A DNA stretch of 64,000 bases from Euglena gracilis (taxonomy: Eukaryota > Euglenida > Euglenophyceae > Euglenales), in contig CP154956.1 of assembly GCA_039621445.1 (NCBI GenBank), positions 74,314,192 to 74,378,191 of the forward strand, given 5' to 3'. Positions within the stretch are counted from its first letter, which is position 1. Every line of letters starts with the position of its first letter. Made by a program: the position numbers and the translations under genes. Positions 33,761-44,710 of this stretch are shown in pieces. A model generated the notes under the pieces. That model ran no database searches. It was not told where the DNA came from and saw only the letters and a list, made by a program, of their open reading frames with translations.

Positions 33761-34407
33761 ATGAAGAAGACCGCAAACAGTGTGGACCGCATGCTCCCCC
33801 GACCCCCGAAACCAGATGAATTTGTTGCTACACTGGAAAAGTATTTGGTCGATTTGCAGAAGGGCGCTGCTGTTGACCCAGAACAGTGTTTTGGGCCAAG
33901 GTTTTAGGGGGGCCCAGGGGCGACCGCGGCGCCTTCGGCGCCGCGGTCCCCGCCCCTGGGCTCCCCCTAACTCTTGGCCCAAACACAGTTCTTGACACAA
34001 TACACGGTACGTTGTTGGCCAACGTGTTGGAAGAGAACCCAAAATGGACCGCAAAGGCTGAGCGTGTAGCTGTTACACGCCTGTTGGAGTTCCAGCAGGC
34101 GTGTAAACATCTGAACGCTCAGTATGAGGACCTGGATGGCTTTTTTTCCGCATGGGCTGGTTGGGTCATTGACCCCAGATATTTGTTTGATGAGGCTACC
34201 CTCATCAATCAAGCTGAGCAACAACGCCGGGCACAGTGTGGCACCACATTCAAATTCGAGACATACCTGCCTTCTACTGTCCGAGGTCATTTCAACTCTC
34301 TCGCACGGGTGTTCACATCTGTTGACCCGGACGGCATTCTGGTTCCATCTTCCAAAAAACAGTTTCCGCAACTGAACCGCCTCATGACGTCGGCTCTGTG
34401 TTGGTCA
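33761..34407 (+). CDS. two-exon protein gene, possibly a tyrosine-recombinase-like N-terminal domain
   Basis: Exon 1 is 33761-33877 (ATG, 39 codons, MLPRPPKPDEFVATLEKYLV). Exon 2 is 33997-34407 (137 codons). Removing the 119-bp hairpin intron joins GAC to ACA in frame. The peptide is rich in helices (AVTRLLEFQQACKHLNAQYE; FETYLPSTVRGHFNSLARVF; KQFPQLNRLMTSAL). The second block is reminiscent of the SAM-like core-binding domain of tyrosine recombinases (Crypton/DIRS type), but I see no catalytic R-H-R-Y region, so this is only a suggestion. After TCA at 34407 a strong donor GTAAGGCG follows. A short last exon from 34511 to a TGA at 34537 is possible. The gene is flanked by palindromes on both sides, which hints that it belongs to a mobile unit. 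Confidence 0.5.
33878..33996 (+). other. nonconventional hairpin intron, 119 bp
   Basis: The intron is almost entirely one foldback. GAAC at +4..+7 pairs with GTTC ending at -6, then GTGTTTTGGGCCAAG pairs with CTTGGCCCAAACAC, and further in CCCAGGGGCG and CCGCGGCGCC pair with their complements around a TTC loop. The ends are CCA and TTGAC, not GT-AG. TTGAC occurs both at the exon-1 end and as the last five intron bases, like a target duplication. Removal restores the frame exactly. Confidence 0.75.
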
Positions 34408-34611
34408 GTAAGGCGTAACGCTGGGTTACTCGTTACGTCTCCTCGTTGTCTGTTATGCCGTTCCGTGTCCCGACGACTATTGTTCCAAATTCGCGCCAAC
34501 TGTCTCTCAGCTGTTACAGCTCACGGTTGTCCGGTGACCATCTTTCCACTGCCCTGCTGCATTGCATTAGATGTAGAACACCTCGCATTTCTGGCAAACA
34601 CCTTTTATTTT

Positions 34612-34705
34612 TCAGTCCACGAGACACAGTGTGTGTCCCAGTCCACGGGGACACACACTGTGTCTCGTGGACTCAGTCCACGAGACACAGTGTGTGTCTT
34701 GGGCC
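34612..34705. repeat. inverted and direct copies of the AGTCCACGAGACACAGTGTG arm
   Basis: Left arm, 7-base spacer, its complement, then a further direct copy. It is the same arm as 33553-33633, here on the other side of the 33.76-34.4 kb gene. Confidence 0.85.
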
Positions 34706-34739
34706 TCAGTCCACGGATATAATTGTTGGACCCGGTTGA

Positions 34740-34830
34740 ACTTCACCGGTGAACTTCACCGCCGAAAGTACCCCCCCCCCGGTGAACGTTCACCGGTGAA
34801 GTTCACCGGGGGGTCCACAGCCCCCCCCCC
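34740..34830. repeat. GGTGAACTTCACC palindromes
   Basis: Several copies of ggtgaa / ttcacc in head-to-head pairs with C runs. A fold-back repeat. Confidence 0.75.
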
Positions 34831-34887
34831 CCCGTACTGCCTAACCTCCATTGAGGACCCTTAGGCCTCGCGGCGACTGCATTCAAT

Positions 34888-35015
34888 TTTTCTGCAGCTG
34901 TTTTGGATGCCTGCCCTGAAATCTGTGGTCAGAAATGGATGCCTGCCCTGAAATCTGTGGTGAGGAACGGATGCCTGCCCTGAAATCCGGTTCATGACCA
35001 CGAATTTCAGGGCAG
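34888..35015. repeat. 35-bp tandem repeat with an inverted unit
   Basis: ggatgcctgccctgaaatct is repeated three times, then its complement (tttcagggcaggcat) follows at about 35002. Confidence 0.8.
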
Positions 35016-35317
35016 GCATTTGGCGGGCTGAACACGGTTTTAAGTCCATGTGCATTGTACAATGATAGCTCATAGAAGTCGTGGACCTCTTCCATTCCAA
35101 AATTTGGCCGCAAGGATCTCCGTTTGATTTGGGAACCATGCAAGTTGATTTTGACCCATCCTTCTTGAAGTGATCCCAAACCCAGGATGACATATTCTGA
35201 AAAAACCTGTGTTGGAGCGGGCAAGCGATTAACCGAAAATCGATTAATTGCGATTTGTTGACCCCCCCCACAAAAGATCGATTAACTGGGGGGGTTACAA
35301 ACGATTACCATGCCCCC

Positions 35318-35605
35318 CCCCCCTAGTTAGTCACCCCCCCAAAAAAAATTTTAGGCAAAAAAAATTTTTGGAGGGAAATATTTTTCTTCAAAAAAGCACC
35401 GAATTTGGCCATCGGAATTTTTTTGATCGTTGCCATCCATGAAAAGTGCTGGAATGCCCAAAAACAACCTTGAAACCCCCAAGAATTGGGGCAGGGGGTA
35501 AAATTTGGGCCTAAATTGACCCCCCCCCCCCGAGTTAGTCACCCCCCCTTGGCCAAATTCCCCTCCCAAGGGGGTGACTAACTCGGGGGGGGGGGGGGGC
35601 ACGGT
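35318..35605. mobile_element. MITE-like element with TTAGTCACCCCCC / GGGGGGTGACTAA ends
   Basis: gttagtcacccccc at the left, an inner copy at about 35535, and gggggtgactaactcg at the right. The body is homopolymer-rich and non-coding. Confidence 0.55.
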
Positions 35606-36061
35606 AACCAAACTTCGAAGAACCAAATAACCTTGCCTTTTTTGTGTGTACAGATATGCGCCAAATTCCGTGGAACACTAATGCTCGCGCTCCCTTTTTC
35701 CGAGGGGTTTTATTAAATTAATTTAACCCCTCGGACACGGCCGAGCCGCGCAATAAAACCCCGCGTAATAATCCCCCACAAAGTTTTTGCCTTTGGTGAT
35801 TCCTAATGCTTTTTTTCTGAGTGTCTGGTTTTTTCGACATATTACATGGCCGAGAAGTGAAAGCCCCTGGAGGGGTTCAAGTTACAAGTGCTGGTGAGGG
35901 GCAAGTTCCTGGTGCGGTTACAAGAAATATTCAAGTTACAAGTACTGGTATCAAGTTCAAGTTCATTACAAGGGTTCAAGTACATACAAGTTCAAGTTCA
36001 AAGACACTAACAATGTGGAGTGAAGTACCAGGCCAATTTCATAGTGAAGTGGGCTTCTCAG

Positions 36062-36124
36062 CCCTTACCTGCAGCTCCAGAAGTTCGACATGCTGCTGCT
36101 ATTCTGGGATTATCAGCCCTGCTG
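36062..36124 (+). CDS. possible exon, unrecognised
   Basis: After gggcttctcAG the frame gives PLPAAPEVRHAAAILGLSAL before a GTACCT donor. Isolated, with no family signature. The phase link to the next candidate exon is not shown. Confidence 0.3.
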
Positions 36125-36444
36125 GTACCTTTTGGGCCTGCAACGCTTATTTTGGTTGAGTAGTGGAGAGTTGGTGTGTTCAGTTGTTGCACTGGTTGGT
36201 TTTCATGCAATTCAAACTGGGCTGAAGATGGATAAAATTTGGACCAATGGACAATGGCATCAGTCAATGGTGTCAGTATTCAATCTGTGGATTGAGTTGT
36301 CTGTGGCAAAACTTTTTTCACAGATCTTTTCTGTCATTTTCTGTGTGGCAATTTGTTGTTATTTTACCTTTTCCTGTGTGGTTTGGCCATGTTTCCACGT
36401 CAAATTTGTCATGTGTCTGTTGAAATGATACCCTGCCTTCACAG

Positions 36445-36507
36445 GTGCTACCTTCATCAAAGTGGACAGATCACTAAAACAAGAAGAGATGTGGTACAAG
36501 ACAAGTG
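36445..36507 (+). CDS. short exon, unrecognised
   Basis: Bounded by ctgccttcacAG and GTGTGTTT. It encodes GATFIKVDRSLKQEEMWYKT with two leading and one trailing base, and joins in phase to 36726-36800 across a 218-bp GT-AG intron (36508-36725). Confidence 0.45.
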
Positions 36508-36725
36508 GTGTGTTTTCACAGAAAACCACAAGACCCTGTTTGTGTAATTCCTCGATCGATTTCTTCTGTTTGCCATGTAAAGTTTTTTCAGAGTGAGGTT
36601 TTTAGAGTGACTGAAAGGTCCAGTTTTTGCAGTTAGGTGTGGTAAAAGAATCTGCACAAAAACCTGTAAAACATCTTTTTGGATTTTGGGGTGTTTTTTT
36701 CATCCCCAATGTTTATCCCCCACAG

Positions 36726-36800
36726 GTTTCACCCAGCAGGACTGGTTGAAAGAAACTCTCCCCCCCAGAAAATTTCGCACTGCCCCTTTGTCATCCAGTC
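36726..36800 (+). CDS. short exon, unrecognised
   Basis: It starts after tcccccacAG, encodes FTQQDWLKETLPPRKFRTAP and ends before the strong donor GTGAGGGC. In phase with the preceding exon. The pair could be part of a transposase or a host gene; the sequence is too short to tell. Confidence 0.45.
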
Positions 36801-37279
36801 GTGAGGGCGAGGCGAATAACTCCAGACAAAGAGTAGGCCGTGCATGGTGCCCATCTTGCACATGGTGACCATCTTTCACCTTGGAAGTGAGGTCCCCTGC
36901 GTCCCTTGTCACGGATTTCACCGGGGGTGCTGTTTGCTAGGCAATATCCCGCCGGAACAATAGAAAATAACCACGGCGCGACGGCAGTGCGGAATTAATC
37001 CCTCGGACGGGACGGACCCGCGGAGTTAGACACCTCGGTTTAAGTCCCAGCGATGTTAGTTGCACGCGATGTTTGGCGCATATCTGTATGTCGCGCTATT
37101 TTTGTATGTCGCGCACTTTTTGACAACAACCGACCCACGACCGAGGGCGACCGAGGCGACCGTGGGCCGACCATGGTCGACCCCCACAACCCCCCCCAGG
37201 CCAAAATTCCCCCCCCCCCCCCCGTGGGGTCACTGGAGTTGTGCAATTTTTGGTCATTTGAATATTTTTTTAAGATGAA

Positions 37280-39071
37280 AATCTGAATTTGGATGAAATT
37301 CACAATGACCATTGAACAACCCAAAATTGGCAAAAATGGCCATGATTGGTTTAAAAAAAATTCCTATTTGGCAAAAATTGACAAAAATTGAGCGAAAAAT
37401 GACTTCGGATGGGCAAAAATGCAACCTTCACCAACAATTAACAAGACCAGGGAGATTGACGGAGGAATTGCTTTTGCATTGCAAGGATATGGCTCGGGTC
37501 ATTTTCCTTTGAGTCACACGGCTGGCCGACGGCGTGCTCCCCCAAAGACACTTGCTCCAAGATGGAGAACAAATGCATCAAGTTGTCCTCAGACAACTCG
37601 CTTTTCTTTCTTCCTCCATTCTTTTGCCTTCTCTCTCTTCCTCTTCGTGGTCTTTGTCGAACGGACATGTCTGTGGAATCGGAATCTTTGCGGGATTGAA
37701 AAAAATGGGTCAAAATGGGGACGCGGGGAGGACGCGGGGGAGACACCCCCATACAGGCCGGGGCCAAAACAACCAGGGCACTTAATACGTAGGAATTAAA
37801 CCGCACGGGAATTTATTCCCGCGGAAGGCCCGACACTCGCGGAATTAAATCCGCGGCCGCCCGGCGGAAGAAAAAAAATTTTGCTGGCTTTTTTCAGGAG
37901 TCACACCCAAAGGGGGGAGAGTGACTAAGTGATTTTGGGCCGAAGAGGCTTCGCCGGCCGCAATGTTTTTGGCAACCTTTTCGAATTTTTTTGGAACAAA
38001 ATCAGCCAAAAAAAACCTATTAAAAACCTCATTTTTTCCTCCGGCGCTCAGCGCGGGAGAAAAAAATTTTCCCAGTCTGGGGGACCGCCCCAGGGGGGGT
38101 TCTAGCTGGTCCATTTTTTCCAGTGTCTGGCAGTACCCCCCCCCGGTCCTTAAGCAAATGCCTGCCCTGGACCACCCCGGGTTCGGCAAAAATGCCACAA
38201 AAGTGACCCAAAAGAAGGCAAAACAGACAAAAGTTGCGTCTCGGGTCCAGTTTTCCTTTTGGATTCCAGAGTGGCCGACCCCCCTGCGGGGGTGTTGTGA
38301 CCCCCCCCCCCCAGGGTTCGGTAAATAATTGTTCGCTTGAAAAAATGGGTGGCAGTTTTTCTGTTCTGACACAATTTACACAAAGCCAGGGAAACGATTC
38401 GTGGAGTTCAAAAAAAGGCTGTTCGGAAGATATGCCGCACCATCAACTCGTTGTAACATCGATAATGGGAATACATACGTGCCCCACGCTGCAGGGCCAT
38501 CATCCGGGGCAGAGGATTGTGTTCAGGGGAAAAAAAGACTGCGCCACATTTTTAAGAGCAGGATTGATGACAGAAAAATGAATGACGGGGTCACAATTTG
38601 TATGATTGTCCAAAACAAGGGATCGACTGTCAGCAAAAAAAAACTACAAATGACACAACTGTGTAAATGTCAGCACCCCAGGCAAACAAACAGACTGAGT
38701 TTCCTCGTAAAACCTTCTGACCAAGCTGAAGCTGCTGGGCCTCAACACCTTCGATATCCACTTCCACTTCACTGTCGCTGCTGCTGTCAACCCTGTGAGG
38801 AATGAAAGGGGGGGAAGTTCTGAGAGGTAAAAAAATCACACGTTTCCAGAGGTGCTGGTTGACCTACACTGGCTGAACTGCTTACCACAGCTGCAGAAAA
38901 CGAAGTCCCCAAAGCAATTGCTGGAACCAAATGTGTGCAGAGTGAGTTGGCTGCCCCCAAGGTTCGGCAAATTTCGAAATTTTAGGAATTTTTCATTTCA
39001 ATTGAAAAATTCGAAAAATTCGAATTTTTCGAATTTTTCAAAAATCGCGAAACGCGAATCTGGGTATTCCT
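37280..39071. other. mostly repeats; one possible minus exon
   Basis: Bases 37515-37680 on the minus strand read KKSELSEDNLMHLFSILEQV, protein-like but unplaced. Bases 37.9-38.17 kb are a one-ended relative of the 18-bp-TIR element (shared aacaaaatcagcc, cctattaaaaacctcatt, ccttaagcaaatgcc). Nothing firm is seen in the remainder. Confidence 0.35.
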
Positions 39072-39258
39072 AATTTACCACAAACATCCAAAGCTGCTGT
39101 GAGAGACTTGCACTTTGTGGACTGTGCAGAGAACTGTAATATTCCAGCCGGATGCAAGAGCATATGGTGAATTTTCCGAACACTCTCTCTTGGGAAATGT
39201 TCATTCTTCTCTGTTGCAGATCTCACTGACAAGAAATTATTGAAGCTTATCATGCTTG
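39072..39258 (+). CDS. two possible short exons, unrecognised
   Basis: 39072-39166 encodes NLPQTSKAAVRDLHFVDCAE then NCNIPAGCKSI before GTGAATTT. 39220-39258 lies between tctgttgcAG and GTAATCTG and encodes DLTDKKLLKLIML. The phases do not join directly, so either another border is used or they belong to different transcripts. Confidence 0.35.
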
Positions 39259-39379
39259 GTAATCTGGACCTGAGCATGTCCCTGCTAAACTGCTCCATTT
39301 GTTTTCATCCGGCCTACAACGTATGTATTTTCTGGTTCCTGTTGCTGTTCCTGTGTGCTTTTCAAAGGCAAAGAACTGG

Positions 39380-39625
39380 CCAGCTTTGGGCCAGATATGC
39401 TACCCCGTTTTGGACCACATGCTGGCCAGTTTTGGGCCAGATGTGGTGGCCATTTTTTAGGCCAGATGTACTGGCCAGTTTTCGGCCACATTTGTGCTGG
39501 CCAGTTTTGGGCCAGAGGTGCTGGCCAGTTTTGGGCCAGAGGTGGTGGCCAGTTTTCGGCCACATTTGTGCTGTCCTGGCCAGTTTTGGGCCAGGCGCAC
39601 CGGCCATTGGGCCAGATGTGGAGAA
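39380..39625. repeat. 24-27 bp tandem repeat CTGGCCAGTTTTGGGCCAGA
   Basis: About ten units, each a short near-palindrome (tggccag / ttgggcca). A non-coding satellite. Confidence 0.9.
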
Positions 39626-42600
39626 GGTTTGGTGCAGGGGGTTTTGGCTTCGGTGGGTTGGGATGGTCTGGGGGGGCTTCTATGGGTGGGGGGGTGTTTG
39701 GTCTTTTTTGTCCATTTTATCGGAGGGGGGCCTCTCTGGGTGGGGGCGGGGGTCGGTTTTTGTCCATTTTATCGAGGGGCTTCCGCGCAGTTGCGGTGGA
39801 CTTCAATTGCTAGGGAAAAAACCCTGTCGCTGCGAGCAGGATTTGCCGTGGACGGGAGAAAGAACTTCATCAGAGGTGGGAAAAAACATATTCCGTGCGA
39901 AGTGCTTCACCCTGCGGAAATTTTGGAAATTTTCCTCACGAAAAAATCGAATAATTCAACTGCGAAAAATTCGAATTATTCGAAACGGAAAAAAACGCCG
40001 AACCCTGGCTGCCCCTGGAGATTCTGGTTCTTCCAATGAGTGAGCCGGTGCACTGTCAGGGTAATTCGGTGGTAGACCACGCTGCCTGCAATACCATCCC
40101 AGTTGCGCTGCCAAGAACTTCAATAGGCGTTGAAAGCTGTACATGGTCTGCATATTCTTCCCTGGACTTCTCGTTCCTTGAAACCAAAAATCGCTTCATC
40201 TTTTTGGACTTCTTGAGCTCTTGGAGAGGAAGTCAGCAAAGGCGTGTTTTCAGCTTGGCACTCGTACTTGTTCCCCCACAGATGATCGCGGTAACTTTCG
40301 CTATTCTCGGAATGAATACCTCGCGGAATTAATTCCGCGGAGGCTGGCGAAAATCGAGGAATTAAATCCGCTTTAGTTCCCTCGAGATTTAACGTCCATG
40401 CGAGATAAGTGTCCTAGTTATTTTGGCCCTAGCCTGTACCTTTAAACCGCTGTCCCAATTCCACATCCTTCTTTCCCGATGTTCGACTTTGCTACGACAA
40501 CCTTTGAAGAGGAGAATGAGGATGCTTGCAAATTTCTTGAATGCAACCTGAAAAAACCAGAAACCAAACCCGTTGAGACGTACCCAAATTGTGCACAAAA
40601 AAGACTGAGCAGCAGCAAGCACCCTCGGTGAAATGGGAACCAAAGTTCCATGATATGAAAAAAGTTGTCCAGGAACTCCAGAAATTATGAGGTAAAAAAA
40701 CTCTCAAAATAGCACAAAAAAGTAAGGGGGTGGGGTGGGACACAGGGAAGACATGGGAAGGGGGGGACACGGGGGGGGGGGCACGGGGGAAAATGGACCT
40801 TTGGGGCTGAGTTGCTGCCAGAATGCTGCGAGTTGGAATGCAAAGCAAAAGTGCAAGGCTTTGGGTCGCCACTCCATCCACCCCTTTCCCTCTCCAAAAT
40901 TGGTTTACAATGCCAAAAGGCCACACAAACAAACAAAAAAGCTCGGAAAAAGAAATGCATTTGATTGTACTGTTCCGTTTTGAGCAGGGTTGTACCTGCT
41001 CTTCACCCTGCGTTTCGGAGGTAAGGGTTTGCCAGGGGGTTTGTGGAAAGGGGTAACAAGGCGATAGCGCAACTATGACATCGGGGGGGTCAAGTGCGGG
41101 ACATGCGGGGGGGGGGGGGCACGAGGGGGGGGGGGGGGGCCACGGGGATCACACCCCCTGAGCATATTGGCGGCATTGTTCAAAAAAATGATTGTTCAAA
41201 AATTTTCCTCTTCTCTCAAAAAAGTTTGTTCCTGTTGTTCACAAGAAGAAAGGTGGTGAGTTTGGGGAGATGCCAACACCTTTTCAAAGTGGAAGCCTCT
41301 CAAAATCTCCTGCACATGCTCTATAAAGAGGGGAATTAATGCTGCCCTTCCCTTGTCCTGCTTCACCCTCCGCGGCATTTAGGCCTCTTCGGGCCCAATG
41401 GCTGGCATTATGACTCAGCCTACACAACTCGCTACGCTCCTGCCAGTGTCACTTCCCAAGTCCTTCCAAGCCCTCTCAACCTCTCCCTTCCCTCCCTTCC
41501 CTCATGCTGGCAAGCTGTGACCCATGGTTGGAGTTTTTTGTGTTTTTTTTAAAAAAAAACAAAACAACGTGTTTTTTTTTGGGAAAAAAAAACGCCAAAA
41601 AAACATCAAAAAAAACAAAAGGAAATTTTCATTGAAAAAACTCGTTATGAAACACCCAAACCATACTTCGAATCCTACTAAGTTCAAAATTTGCCCAAAA
41701 ATGGTCAAAAACATCCAAAAAGTGCAAAAAAAATGCAACTTTATGACCTTTTTTACTTTTTGTGAAAGGAAGTTTTTGGTAAAAATGACCCAAAACTTGC
41801 CAAAAATGATTGAAAATATGCATTCAAAAATTTTTCCAAGCAAAACCTTGTTGGCTTTTTTTGTTTTTTAAAAAAAACATTGTTAAAATTTAAAAAAAAC
41901 AACAAAAATAACAACGTCCAAAAAAAAAACAAGCTGCCAACAATGCTGTGACCACTGCCAGACCATAGGTTCAACCCTTTGGTACATAGGAGGCTAGGCA
42001 CGCCGCTCGGGGGGGGGGGGGCGGGACCCCCCCCCCCGCGCGGCCCCGCGCGGCCGCCCGCACGGCCGCTCACCCCCCCTGGACCCCCCCTCCCCCCAGT
42101 GCCTAGCATACCCAAGAAAGAAATCGCGACTTTTTTGAGGTCCAAAATGACCATTTTCGGACATACAATAACAAATTTGGGGGCCGCGCGCTCTGCGCGC
42201 AGCCAAAAAACTTTTTTTGATCAAAGATGGCCCAAAAATGGCAAAAAAAGACCATTTTTTGGACCCAAAAATCACGGATTTTAGGATGCGCGCCGCGCGG
42301 CCGCCCTCTAACCCCCCCCCCCCCCCCCCCCCCCCCGCCCCACCCCCCCCCCCCCCTCCCCCCCCCCCCCGCTGTGCCTAACCTCCATAAGTCCCCCCAT
42401 CCCGAAAACCGCTCAATCTCACAGCCTTTCCATGGGTTTATCCATCTGTAAAAAAGAATCCCCAAGTGAAAATTAAAAAATACAGCAGGCAGTGGTCGGT
42501 GGATTCGGTTCGCAACCGTTTGACAAGGAAGGGAATTAGGGCCGCCTCCTGGGCCATCGACGTGGGCATCAACCACCCCTCCCCTCCCAGTGCCTTGTGG

Positions 42601-42775
42601 AACCTACCGTCCTCGTGGGACTTCCTACGGAGCCGGGCCAATAAGAAGGCATCCAAGCATGAGGCACGATGCCTGGCATGCGGGGCTCGCTTCTCCCCAC
42701 TGATCCTGAGCGCCTGGGGCTCCTTCGGGGGTGACGGGCAACGGGTCTGAGATGAGTTGCGCCGACTAAGGGCGG
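39626..42775. other. no firm gene; A-, C- and G-run rich
   Basis: Bases 41279-41372 (minus) end in GAAAAG before GTGTTGGC and read KGRAALIPLFIEHVQEILRG. Bases 42500-42700 (minus) read MAQEAALIPFLVKRLRTEST. The shared AALIP block and the repeated 24 bases around cagtggtcggtggattcggt (42490 and 43690) suggest a dispersed sequence family. Bases 41.5-41.9 kb are A/T homopolymer rich, and 42.3-42.37 kb is an almost pure C tract. Confidence 0.35.
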
Positions 42776-43226
42776 CCTCTGGAGCAGGCTTTTGCTGAAG
42801 GGATTGCAGTACCCCCCCCCCCGGGGGGGCTGGACCTGCAGCTAGTCCAAATTTGGCTAATGGGATTTCTAGCAAACCCCCCAAGGGGGAGGTTTGCTAG
42901 CAGGGCTTGCTAGTGGAAAAAAAATTTCCAGTGACCAGCGCGAAGCACCGGGAAATTTTTTGGGACTCCCAAAAATGGGCAAAAAGGCCGGTTTTTGGCC
43001 ATTTTTGGGAATTTGTGGAACAAAATCAGCCCAAAAACCTATTAAAAACCTCATTTCCACCTCGGCGCGCAGCGCCGGAGGAAAAAATTTTCAAGTTGGG
43101 GGGACCCCGGACCCCCCCCCCCTGGGGGTGAGGGGGGATCTAGCTAGTCCATTTTTTCCATTGTCTAGATGATTGGCTAGCTGGTACCCCCCGCCCGGGT
43201 CCTTGAGCAAAAGCCTGCTCTGGAGG
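42776..43226. mobile_element. MITE-like element, sister of 20553-20963 in opposite orientation
   Basis: Terminal repeats of 26 bases match at 23 positions (CCTCTGGAGCAGGCTTTTGC... and its complement). The body shares tggctaatgggatttctagc, aaaattttcaagttgg and cctattaaaaacctcatt with the 20.5-kb copy read backwards. Confidence 0.8.
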
Positions 43227-44109
43227 CGCGCGCAGTTCTTACCTCAGCTGCAGCAGGGTCTCTCCCTTGCTCTGTTCTCCGGGATTGCTGCCCAACTCAG
43301 CTCCCTCATCACCAAGGAACGCAGTCACTAAACCCACCCGTATAACCTCCCCCTTCGGTCCCCAACCCTGCCTTCACGCAGCTAACCTCTTCTCCCCCGA
43401 CCCTCTCCTTCTTCTCCTTCCCCTCCACTCCCCTCCTCCTCACCCTTTCCCTCTCCTGGGGGACCCTTACCACTGTCCTTGTACAACAAGGCCTTACATG
43501 GCTTCGCATGGATCACACCCATCCCCCCTTTTTCACCGCGATGGCGCCTTGCCCCTCCACCTAAAACACTCCCCTCCCACACCCCCTCTTTGTACGGCAC
43601 CTACTTACCATGAGGTTACTTCGCCCCTCGCTCACATTTTCGTTCTGTACATAGCCCTGCATCCTCGAACATTCTCAAATCCAGTAGGCAGTGCCACTGG
43701 TCGGTGGATTCGGTTCGCCCCACCACCGTTCGTTAAAAACTCGTACAAAAAAGAATTAGGATAAACGAAATCACGGCGGGTAGCACAGCTTCACCATGAC
43801 CGTTACACGGGCCCAGGTAGACGTCTCCTTTGGCCCTCGCCACAAGGAGAACCTCCTCGTGACTCCCTATCTACCCTCTCCTTACCCGAGCGCTGTCCCG
43901 CCTACGCTCCGCGAATGCCGTGAATGCGCCCGCTAATGTCCCCCGTAGGGGTACTCCAGCGTTTAACGCAGCCACGCCGAAGGATTCCGCTGGCACCGTT
44001 GGATGGCCACTGGAAAACTGCAGCGTTGAGATGAAAGGGAAATCGTAGCTCCGCTCCTAGGCCGAGATAGGTGTTCGGTCTCGCCCGCGTTGGCACCACA
44101 TTCGCGAAG
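43227..44109. other. no gene recognised upstream of the Helitron pair
   Basis: CT-rich sequence with a second copy of the cagtgccactggtcggtgga motif at 43690. Possibly the tail of an older element. Confidence 0.35.
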
Positions 44110-44129
44110 GCCCGTGCGTGAGCACGGGC
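44110..44129 (+). other. hairpin GCCCGTGC-GTGA-GCACGGGC, candidate Helitron terminus
   Basis: The eight-base stem with a four-base loop is followed 18 bases on by tcctaacc (CTAA fits the CTRR end of Helitrons). A matching hairpin at 56309-56328 lies at almost the same distance from the first exon of the second copy (468 and 440 bases to ATG). Helitron 3' ends typically carry such a hairpin, so the site may mark a junction between head-to-tail elements. Confidence 0.5.
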
Positions 44130-44577
44130 TTACGTGCTTGTCTCCTAACCATAACCCGAGCCGTGTGGACAGATTCCGTCGCGCTTTCGGCGAATGCGGA
44201 CGCGATTTTGGCCGTAGGGGCGGAATTGGTATCAACGTTCGAGGGTGGTCCCGGGCGGAAGGGTTGGTTGGATGTCGCGCGGAAAATGGCAGGTCTGAGA
44301 TGAATTCCGAGGTTAAGCCTTGCTTCTGGCTCAAAAATCGAGGTGAATTTCGGTGATGTGCGTGAGTCATTCCTAATTTCAGTTCGTTCCCCCCCTTTTT
44401 TTGTTCTCTGTCCCTTGCAGTTCTAAATTTATGCATGTGAAGAAGAGTATGTGAACAACAACAACAACATGCATCCTCACCCAAGGTATGCCCCAAGCTA
44501 TTGGCAAACGTCTCCGATTGTGTTGTTTTCAGTTGCGTGACTGGGAAGATCTTTGGAGATTTTGGAGCGCTTTGGGG

Positions 44578-44710
44578 ATGAAGGAGAAGGAGAAGAACAA
44601 AGGAAAGGAACGCGAACATGCTTTCCATCAGACACGCTCCACTCCGCCAACCCCTCAAGAAAGTCCAAGAAGGTCACCGAGAAGACACGTTAGAGCTCAT
44701 GCGGAAGAAG
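44578..44710 (+). CDS. Helitron copy 1 exon 1: basic N-terminus
   Basis: Encodes MKEKEKNKGKEREH and PQESPRRSPRRHVRAHAEE, a charged, probably nuclear-targeting tail. Ends GAAG before GTGTGGGT, phase 1. Copy 2 has the same kind of sequence (PRRSPRQHV) at 56749-56905, which supports the call despite its low complexity. Confidence 0.7.

Noticed and set aside
42466-42750. Plus-strand 94-residue frame and minus-strand 148-residue frame
   Set aside because: Both are open, there is no domain or splice evidence, and part of the region is a repeated motif also at 43690. Left uncalled.
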